Shown here piece by piece: positions 1-5,479 of a stretch of 7,408 nt of DNA. The translations under genes and the position numbers were made by a program. The number at the start of each line of letters is the position of its first letter. Position 1 is the first letter of the stretch. Origin of the DNA: Candidatus Stahliibacteriota bacterium (GTDB lineage Bacteria > Hydrothermota > Tepidihabitantia > SM23-42); contig DAOVBK010000070.1 in NCBI GenBank assembly GCA_030670605.1, positions 1 to 7,408 on the forward strand, given 5' to 3'. Under the pieces are notes generated by a model. The model was not told the DNA's origin. It saw only the letters and a list, made by a program, of their open reading frames with translations, and searched no databases.

Positions 1-1
1 A

Positions 2-3000
2 TTAGATGATGTAAAGGAAGTATCACCGAACTATATTCCTTTTAAATATGCCGTCAAAACATCATCGGGTCGTAATATTCCCTTATCGCTGCCCGAGGAT
101 CCGTTTTATGACTGGTCAGATAGTATTGTGAGGGGTCCTGAATGCTGGGCAATTCCAGAGACCGGAGATCCTTCAATAAGACTTGCTGTTCTCGATAATG
201 AAGCATTCGATCAATTTCGTCCGGATATGGATCTGAACTTTTCTCGTAAGCTTGGTGGAGCAGCGGCTACTGGCTGGCATGGACATGCTTGCGCAAGTGT
301 GGCATGTGCAGAATTGAGCAATGATGTAGGGATATCTGGTCTTGCTGGTGGATGGGACATAACTCCGGGCGTGCAGTGGGCAGGCTATGTCTTTGCTGAT
401 GCCGCAAGTAATATTGGAGGAATATACTGGGCTGTGGATACTGCAGAAGCCAACGTAATCACACAAAGCATTGGCTATACAGGAAATCCAGCTGGTCTTG
501 AGGATGCTTTTAATTATGCCTGGGCAAATCAGGTTATTTCATTTGCTGCGGCACCAGATGATAACAGTCCAGAGCCTGGTTGGCCTTCGTATTATGGTAA
601 GGTAATGGCATGTGGTGGGTGTGATGCTGCTGGCAAACTTTGGGATTGGGGCGATGGTGTTGGTTCAAATTATGGCGAGTATATTGATATTATTGGGCCT
701 GCTGATACACAATACGTTGATACACTCGCTGGCATATCTGGCGCAGGTGGTTACACAAACGATTATGCAGGCAATTCGTTTGCTGCACCTGCTGCGGGTG
801 CGGCTGCTGCTCTTATTCTCTCTGCAGAACCTGGTTTGACCGCTGCCCAGGTAAGGGACAGACTTATCAGGAGCGCTCAGTATAGTGACCATAACAACCC
901 TTCCTATGCTGGTCTTATGGGTGCGGGAATTGTTAATCTCTATGAGGCAGTAAAATGCTGCGATACAAATGTTTCAGTAAATGAAATCATCGATGTTCCT
1001 GCATCACCATCAGAGTATTCTTCGATCTACCCAAGGGCACTGGTTCAGAACCGAGGAATTAATCCTGCGACCTTTGATGTTATTGCGCACGTAGATACCT
1101 CGGGTTCAGTCATTTATGCGGACACGGTTCAGGTAACTGATTTGCCATCCAATAACGAGTATGAACAGCATGGAGAAATCGTCGGATTTAAGCGCTGGAT
1201 GCCTATAGACAGTGCATATACTTTCACGGTCTACACGACATTAGCAGGTGACCAGAATATGGAAAATGATACAATCTCAATTGCCGTCACAGTACCTCCA
1301 CCTCATACAGATACGTTACGAATTGATAGCGACATATTAGGAGGCCACGGTGCTAATGGTGCAACTGGTGATGCCGAGGCAGTTCAGATCCCCATTGCTG
1401 AACCCTGCACAGTAATTGCCATTCTCTATTACCCTGCTTATTACGATACCATACTAAATTGGCGGTTGTGGGATGATGACGGTGCAGGTAGTTCTCCAGG
1501 AACTTTACTGAGAAGTGGTTCGGTGCAGCCTGATGTTCGTGAGCAGTGGTGCAGGGTAGATATTACTCCCTACTATGTCACCAGTGGCTATCTTTACCCT
1601 GGTTGGGAAGATGTTTCTGCACCTTGGTATTTCAATGGATATGATGATACATTAGCCGATCCACCTTTCAACTGGTGGTATAATGGTTCAAGTTGGGCGC
1701 CTGATGATTGGTTTGATGGCGATTTTTTGGTGCGGTTGATAGTGAGGCTTCCTGGCAAGTATGACGCCGACGTCACTGCCTCCAGTATGATTGAACCTCC
1801 ACTGCATGTAATTCCTGGGTACCCATATCAGCCACAAGGCGTGGTTACTAATATTGGAAAGATAACTGCGTCATTTCCCGTCTATTTAACGATTGATTCC
1901 TTAGGTGCTCAAGTCTATTCTGATACTATCACTGTTTTTAATCTTCTTCCAGGTACCATGGATACCCTAACCTTCTCATCCTGGAATCCAAATTGGAATA
2001 GTGGTACCTATAATGCGGTGTTCTATGCTGATGATAAAAATGATCAGGATCGAAGTAATGATACGATATCTGTAGACTTTTTCTGTTCTGGTACTGATAC
2101 GCTCTATTATGACAATGGTGTATTTCACCATATTGCCGGTGATTCTCTGTACCTGGCAGTACGCTACTGTGTATCTGATTGCCAGTTTCATGATTCGCTT
2201 GATATTGTCGGTATTCTCTATTATCTCAATTTAAGAAAGGACCTTTCGGGACCAGCCTATGTACCAGATACAATGTTTATCTGGGAGGCTGACTCTGGTG
2301 ATGTTCCTGGAACCGAACTTTTCAGAGGAATTCATACACCATCAGGAAGTGGTCCTGACTGGCACTATTATTCGGTATCACCACCAGTTGGTCACTGTGC
2401 AGGTGATTTCTGGGTCGGTGTCTGGCAGCCAGGTTTTGTTGGTGCTTTAGGAACCGATACAACAGAGCAGTATGTCATGCTCGATGCTGATACAGATCTA
2501 CTCCGGAGTAGACTTTCCTCAGATAAGACAGGTTGGCCTCCTGTACCTGCTGATAACATGATTAGGGTAGTCGTAGTACATCAGGGTACAGCGTTGGATC
2601 ATGATGTTATGACCAAGGAGATAACTGAACCTCCCATGATCGTCAGCACCCTTCACGAGTATGCAATAAGAGCAAAGATCAAAAATATCGGCGCAAATAC
2701 AGAAACCTTTGATGCTGTTGCACACATAACCGAATCCGGCGGTCCACAGGTATATCAACAAACTGTCAATGTTTCCAGTCTCGAGCCAGGCGAAATACGC
2801 GATGTAACATTCCCAGACCCGAAGTGGTTACCAGCAAAGGCTTACCAATATTATAATTTATCAGTCTACACGACACTCGGTACTGATGGGAACCTGAGCA
2901 ATGATACGCTTATTCAGGACAGCATTTTCTCAACACCTAATGAGTTAATCTCCTATGACAATGGGATCGCAGCTTATTACTGGAGTGACACCGATTATGT

Positions 3001-3913
3001 GTATACAGCCCAAAGATTCAGCCCTGAAGAAAATGGTTGTCTGAGAGGATGTTGGGTAGCGATGTATAGTGATAGCAATCCATGGCCACAATGTTCGCTC
3101 TTTGTCTGGAAGGACGATGACGGGTGGTATGATGGTGGTTTCCCTGACACCAGTCAACTGCTCCTTGCCGATACTGTTACAGTAGTTCCGGGTGATACTG
3201 GTGCCTATTGGTTCTATATAAGTTTCCCCTTTCCATGGATTGAAATAGACAGTTCTTCAGATTTCTTTATCGGAGTCTGGAATCCTGAACCGCCACACAT
3301 TCTTCTCGACGATGGAACTTCTGTCTGGCGTTCCTTCTGTACCAAGGATCATCGAGATTCAGTCTGGCAGTCTATTCCAGATGATTTACTTCTTCAGGCG
3401 GTTGTTCGGCGCCATTATCCACCTCTCGTACCACCTCATGTCTTTGCCAAAAAGAATGCGGCTAAGGATTCGATAATTCTTTACTGGCCTGTGGATAGCA
3501 TTGGTGATACAACTGCAATCGAAAGGTATGACATCTATTCAGATACCAATCCTGCCTACATTCCTTCGAGTGGCAATCTGCTTGCTTCATGCACTGATAC
3601 GTTCTTTAAAGAACTACTTGTTCCGCTTTACCCTGATACCAACCGAAACTATTTGGTTTTTGCATTCAATCCGTGTCCTCACATCACATCAGCCAAGTCG
3701 AACATGGCCTATGTACTGGTGAAACAACTCGTTTGCAATACTGCCAAAACATCAAAGAACTGGGTGAGCTTGCCATGGAATGATAATGACAGCACGGTGT
3801 CAGGTTTGACTACTGATCTGAGTCCGGGTGGTGTTCCATTGACCAAGTTCACCAGCGTGTATGATGATCAGCCAGATGAGAGCTGGTTATGGGATCCTGA
3901 TCTTACGGAGTGA
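2..3913 (+). CDS. Secreted subtilisin-like (S8) serine protease with tandem beta modules, 5' partial
   Basis: The frame is open from base 2, so the true start lies upstream; 1303 residues are visible (numbered from base 2). Residues 4-13 (VKEVSPNYIP) resemble the end of an I9-type propeptide, and PEDPFYDW (31-38) the usual start of a mature subtilase. The catalytic triad is visible: Asp65 in AVLDN (codon 194), His93 in HGHA (codon 278) and Ser259 in GNSFAAP (codon 776). The peptidase domain ends near residue 320. After it come CARDB/APHP-like modules at about 327-433, 587-693 and 866-979, alternating with beta-rich modules at about 436-586, 698-864 and 981-1137. An FnIII-like segment follows (1140-1240), then a short C-terminal domain starting NWVSLPW. 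Such proteins are normally exported and degrade extracellular protein; the modules probably bind surfaces or substrates (inference). Oddities are a changed oxyanion-hole segment and an apparently premature TGA. An S8 peptidase call is firm; activity is not proven. Confidence 0.92.
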   Translation, partial: LDDVKEVSPNYIPFKYAVKTSSGRNIPLSLPEDPFYDWSDSIVRGPECWAIPETGDPSIRLAVLDNEAFDQFRPDMDLNFSRKLGGAAATGWHGHACASVACAELSNDVGISGLAGGWDITPGVQWAGYVFADAASNIGGIYWAVDTAEANVITQSIGYTGNPAGLEDAFNYAWANQVISFAAAPDDNSPEPGWPSYYGKVMACGGCDAAGKLWDWGDGVGSNYGEYIDIIGPADTQYVDTLAGISGAGGYTNDYAGNSFAAPAAGAAAALILSAEPGLTAAQVRDRLIRSAQYSDHNNPSYAGLMGAGIVNLYEAVKCCDTNVSVNEIIDVPASPSEYSSIYPRALVQNRGINPATFDVIAHVDTSGSVIYADTVQVTDLPSNNEYEQHGEIVGFKRWMPIDSAYTFTVYTTLAGDQNMENDTISIAVTVPPPHTDTLRIDSDILGGHGANGATGDAEAVQIPIAEPCTVIAILYYPAYYDTILNWRLWDDDGAGSSPGTLLRSGSVQPDVREQWCRVDITPYYVTSGYLYPGWEDVSAPWYFNGYDDTLADPPFNWWYNGSSWAPDDWFDGDFLVRLIVRLPGKYDADVTASSMIEPPLHVIPGYPYQPQGVVTNIGKITASFPVYLTIDSLGAQVYSDTITVFNLLPGTMDTLTFSSWNPNWNSGTYNAVFYADDKNDQDRSNDTISVDFFCSGTDTLYYDNGVFHHIAGDSLYLAVRYCVSDCQFHDSLDIVGILYYLNLRKDLSGPAYVPDTMFIWEADSGDVPGTELFRGIHTPSGSGPDWHYYSVSPPVGHCAGDFWVGVWQPGFVGALGTDTTEQYVMLDADTDLLRSRLSSDKTGWPPVPADNMIRVVVVHQGTALDHDVMTKEITEPPMIVSTLHEYAIRAKIKNIGANTETFDAVAHITESGGPQVYQQTVNVSSLEPGEIRDVTFPDPKWLPAKAYQYYNLSVYTTLGTDGNLSNDTLIQDSIFSTPNELISYDNGIAAYYWSDTDYVYTAQRFSPEENGCLRGCWVAMYSDSNPWPQCSLFVWKDDDGWYDGGFPDTSQLLLADTVTVVPGDTGAYWFYISFPFPWIEIDSSSDFFIGVWNPEPPHILLDDGTSVWRSFCTKDHRDSVWQSIPDDLLLQAVVRRHYPPLVPPHVFAKKNAAKDSIILYWPVDSIGDTTAIERYDIYSDTNPAYIPSSGNLLASCTDTFFKELLVPLYPDTNRNYLVFAFNPCPHITSAKSNMAYVLVKQLVCNTAKTSKNWVSLPWNDNDSTVSGLTTDLSPGGVPLTKFTSVYDDQPDESWLWDPDLTE
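980..3410 (+). repeat. Three tandem pairs of beta modules inside the protease
   Basis: This is a protein-level repeat. The CARDB/APHP-like units (about 980-1298, 1760-2080, 2598-2937) share a pattern of N-R/I-G after a V/I-rich strand, an aromatic 'TF/SF' turn, a VYxDT-like strand, and an ending of the form D-x-N-x-x-NDT (seen as GDQNMENDT, KNDQDRSNDT and GTDGNLSNDT). The intervening units share a DxxG-xPGT-type loop after a W-rich strand and a D-F-[WFL]-[VI] strand followed by a V-W-x-P turn. Units two and three both open with Y-D-N-G (residues 703-706 and 985-988); unit one lacks it. A 12-nt identity, GTCTACACGACA, occurs at 1229-1240 and 2864-2875 at equivalent places of modules one and three. 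Domain boundaries are read by eye. Confidence 0.65.
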
Positions 3914-3964
3914 TATAGTACCAACCTTACGATAACACCTGGTCGTGATGTAGATTGCGATTAG
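3914..3964 (+). other. In-frame read-through remnant after the protease TGA
   Basis: Past the TGA at 3911-3913, the same frame continues for 16 codons (YSTNLTITPGRDVDCD) to a TAG at 3962-3964, ten bases before the terminator stem. The peptide reads as a natural continuation of the preceding ...WDPDLTE: C-terminal domains of this style commonly have W followed by a short polar stretch, a hydrophobic strand and P-G. A TGG to TGA change would therefore explain the stop. The remnant is itself shorter than a full domain of this kind would be expected to be. It may be a decayed gene end or a sequence error. Confidence 0.45.
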
Positions 3965-3973
3965 TCTTCAATT

Positions 3974-4015
3974 GCGATGCCACGCTTTTTAAGAGGGTGG
4001 CATCGCTGTTTTCTT
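3974..4015 (+). terminator. Rho-independent terminator of the protease gene
   Basis: A perfect 10-bp inverted repeat (GCGATGCCAC at 3974-3983, GTGGCATCGC at 3997-4006) encloses a 13-nt loop and is followed directly by the T-rich tract TGTTTTCTT. The complementary strand has no T-run after the stem, so it should act on + strand transcripts only. It insulates the DsrE gene, whose promoter begins 7 bases later. Confidence 0.85.
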
Positions 4016-4021
4016 CCCATC

Positions 4022-4049
4022 TTGCAATGTGCAGTCGTCTAGGTATAAT
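4022..4049 (+). promoter_or_regulatory. Sigma70-type promoter of the DsrE-like gene
   Basis: TTGCAA (4022-4027, 4 of 6 matches to the -35 consensus) lies 16 bp before a perfect TATAAT (4044-4049). Transcription would start near 4056, giving a leader of only about 16 nt that still contains the ribosome binding site. The position just after the terminator supports an independent transcription unit. Confidence 0.7.
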
Positions 4050-4060
4050 GCAAGAACACA

Positions 4061-4068
4061 AAAGGAGG
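4061..4068 (+). promoter_or_regulatory. Ribosome binding site fixing the GTG start
   Basis: AAAGGAGG ends only 3 nt before the GTG at 4072, closer than the usual 5-9 nt. The start is nevertheless secure, because the protein homology begins exactly there and no other in-frame start fits. The short spacing may lower translation efficiency. Confidence 0.75.
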
Positions 4069-4071
4069 CAC

Positions 4072-4404
4072 GTGAAAAAGGTTATTGTTGTCAACAGCGA
4101 TACTATGGGAGCAGGTTCTGAAAAACTTGGCAAGACATTGATTGGTTCTTTCTTCAGGAAATTATGGGCAAATGAAATGAAGCCTGATACAATAGTTTTT
4201 TACAATGCCGGTGTTAAACTTCTCACAAAAGACTCAGAAGTGTTAGGTGCATTACACGAGCTTCACACGGCGGGCACCGACCTTGTTGCATGTGGTACAT
4301 GTGTTAACTACTACAAACTGCAAGACACAATTGATGCAGCTCGTGTGAGCAACATGCCTGAGATCGTTTCTATTTTGATGGGTGCTGAAGTAGTAACGAT
4401 CTGA
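4072..4404 (+). CDS. Stand-alone DsrE-like protein, YedF C-terminal type
   Basis: This 110-aa protein starts at GTG. The frame stays open upstream to about 3955, but that stretch covers the terminator and promoter and is not coding. The protein opens with KKVIVVNSDTMGAG, continues with GKTLIGSFFRKL and a KPDTIVFYNAGVKLL strand, carries Cys-Gly-Thr-Cys at 74-77, and ends with RVSNMPEIVSILMGAEVV. This is the pattern of the DsrE-fold half of YedF, a small cytosolic family linked to sulfur-relay or selenium metabolism. In YedF proteins of the selenium type, a TusA/SirA-like domain precedes it; here that domain is absent and no tusA-like gene is visible in the window. A role as a sulfur or selenium carrier through the CGTC cysteines is inference. 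It is transcribed alone and converges with the transporter gene, leaving an 18-nt gap. Confidence 0.88.
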   Translation: MKKVIVVNSDTMGAGSEKLGKTLIGSFFRKLWANEMKPDTIVFYNAGVKLLTKDSEVLGALHELHTAGTDLVACGTCVNYYKLQDTIDAARVSNMPEIVSILMGAEVVTI

Positions 4405-4422
4405 TGTATTGTGGCATATTGA

Positions 4423-5316
4423 TTAAAGAAGGAATATCAGCGCGACACCAGCGACGGCAACAATCGTACCCAGTAATGCGCCGACAGTAATTTTCTCTTT
4501 GAAAATCCAGCGTGATAGCGGTATCAAGAATATTGGTGGCAAAGCCATAAGAGTTGCAGCAATACCAACGTATGCATACTGTACAGCAATCAGCGAGAAC
4601 CATACGCCGAGATACGGTCCAAGAAAAGCACCGCCAAAGGTCGCGAGTGCTGATTTCGTATCGCGCATGGCTTTGACAGTAACGCCCGCCTTTTTTTGAG
4701 AAAATGCCAGCAGCCACATGATGATCGTTGCCGCGCTGATGCGGATGATATTACCGGCAAGTGCTGAATAGCCCGTGTCGAGTCCCTTTTTCGATAACAC
4801 AAGACCCAGCGCCTGTCCGAGTGCACCACCTATGCCGCATATGATTCCCACAAAATAGTGACCACGTTCGTGCGCGTCAGTCGTGCGTTCAAGAACGACC
4901 CAGCTGATGCCTACGAGGGTGATAATGATGGCAATGATCTCTGTTGTTCCGAGTATTTGATTAAGAAAGACCCACGCGGTCACTGTACCGAATACAGGCA
5001 CCAGACACATCATGAGCATTGCCATACGCGGACCGACGAGGACGAACGACCGGAAGAGGAGTGTGTCTCCAATGGCAAAGCCAATAATGCCTGATACGGC
5101 AAACCAGAAGACATGATACGATGTTGTTGAGGCTGGCAGAAAACTGCCAGTTATTATAAGGTGTGTGGTGAGCAAAAGCACGAGGCTGATCACGAGTCGT
5201 AAACGGTTCACCACAACGTGTCCGATGCGGCGTGATGAAATCGTGAACATGATCGAACCAAATGACCAGCACAGGGCAGTGCCGAGCGCAGCAGTCTCAC
5301 CGAGATAGCCACTCAT
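4423..5316 (-). CDS. EamA/DMT-superfamily membrane transporter
   Basis: This 297-aa inner-membrane protein has about ten hydrophobic helices (roughly residues 5-26, 35-56, 69-88, 95-115, 122-140, 150-170, 181-202, 220-243, 247-268 and 275-297) in two EamA halves of five helices, the normal size and layout for drug/metabolite transporters. Helices five and ten both have the G-x-x-[VA]-x-x-[GA] end typical of the repeat. The second half has the usual charged lead-in FKEKITVG; the matching place in the first half reads LNQILG, with Asn where Glu is common. The substrate cannot be told; DMT members export amino acids, metabolites or drugs, or import nucleotide-sugars and similar compounds. The start at 5316 is chosen over an in-frame ATG at 5367 because the latter lies inside the -10 box, while 5316 has AAAGGA 8 nt upstream. 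It stands alone and is divergent from the exported toroid-like protein gene. Confidence 0.9.
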   Translation of the reverse strand: MSGYLGETAALGTALCWSFGSIMFTISSRRIGHVVVNRLRLVISLVLLLTTHLIITGSFLPASTTSYHVFWFAVSGIIGFAIGDTLLFRSFVLVGPRMAMLMMCLVPVFGTVTAWVFLNQILGTTEIIAIIITLVGISWVVLERTTDAHERGHYFVGIICGIGGALGQALGLVLSKKGLDTGYSALAGNIIRISAATIIMWLLAFSQKKAGVTVKAMRDTKSALATFGGAFLGPYLGVWFSLIAVQYAYVGIAATLMALPPIFLIPLSRWIFKEKITVGALLGTIVAVAGVALIFLL

Positions 5317-5324
5317 TCCTATTA

Positions 5325-5330
5325 TCCTTT
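5325..5330 (-). promoter_or_regulatory. Ribosome binding site of the transporter
   Basis: On the minus strand AAAGGA lies 8 nt before the ATG at 5316. It decides the start against the longer reading from 5367. A second AGGA immediately touching the ATG is too close to be functional. Confidence 0.75.
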
Positions 5331-5365
5331 CTGTACAAAGAGAATCGAGAATTTCGTGTTTGAGC

Positions 5366-5393
5366 ATTATAGCCGGTGGTGAACATGAGTCAA
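5366..5393 (-). promoter_or_regulatory. Sigma70-type promoter of the transporter gene
   Basis: On the minus strand TTGACT (5393-5388, 5 of 6 matches) lies 16 bp from a perfect TATAAT (5371-5366). The predicted start near 5359 gives a leader of about 43 nt. The -10 box overlaps the upstream in-frame ATG at 5367-5365, ruling that ATG out as the start. Confidence 0.75.
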
Positions 5394-5406
5394 CGGTTCA
5401 ATTGAC
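5389..5406. promoter_or_regulatory. Possible operator: inverted repeat spanning both -35 boxes
   Basis: GTCAA (5389-5393) and TTGAC (5402-5406) form an inverted repeat with an 8-bp centre, and TCAATTGA (5398-5405) is a perfect 8-bp palindrome inside it. Much of the symmetry follows simply from two -35 boxes facing away from each other, so regulation by a bound protein is only a suggestion. Confidence 0.3.
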
Positions 5407-5429
5407 ACGTATGGCAAAATAACTACAAT
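5402..5429 (+). promoter_or_regulatory. Sigma70-type promoter of the exported toroid-like protein gene
   Basis: A perfect TTGACA (5402-5407) lies 16 bp before TACAAT (5424-5429, 5 of 6 matches). Transcription would start near 5436, giving a leader of about 44 nt before the ATG at 5480. Its -35 box is separated by only 8 bp from that of the divergent transporter promoter. Confidence 0.75.
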
Positions 5430-5470
5430 AGTTTATGTAGATGTAACAAAATGCATGCGATAATGTATAG

Positions 5471-5475
5471 GGAGG
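5471..5475 (+). promoter_or_regulatory. Ribosome binding site for the ATG at 5480
   Basis: GGGAGGA, with core GGAGG, lies 4 nt before the ATG. Together with the signal peptide that begins right there, it settles the start. Confidence 0.75.
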
Positions 5476-5479
5476 AATC

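Noticed and set aside
128..130. GTG at 128 as the start of the protease
   Set aside because: The same frame is open back to base 2 and encodes a propeptide-like end and the usual mature N-terminus, so the gene starts upstream of the window.
3911..3913. TGA read as Trp or selenocysteine (recoding)
   Set aside because: TGG is used for Trp throughout, the DsrE gene ends at TGA exactly at its family end, and the frame meets TAG 16 codons later. The terminator hairpin after it is a normal one. A nonsense change is simpler.
3955..4071. Longer N-terminus for the DsrE-like protein
   Set aside because: This stretch carries the terminator, the promoter and the ribosome binding site, and the family homology begins at GTG 4072.
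4414..4438. Weak hairpin ATATT...AATAT as a terminator between the convergent genes
   Set aside because: Only 5 A/T pairs with a long loop and no T-run in either direction; not credible.
4961..5272. Second minus-strand frame of 103 residues within the transporter gene
   Set aside because: It is an out-of-frame shadow of the transporter, rich in His, Arg and Cys with no membrane or domain pattern.
5317..5367. Transporter start at the ATG at 5367
   Set aside because: That ATG overlaps the -10 box TATAAT, lacks a ribosome binding site and would add 17 non-membrane residues.
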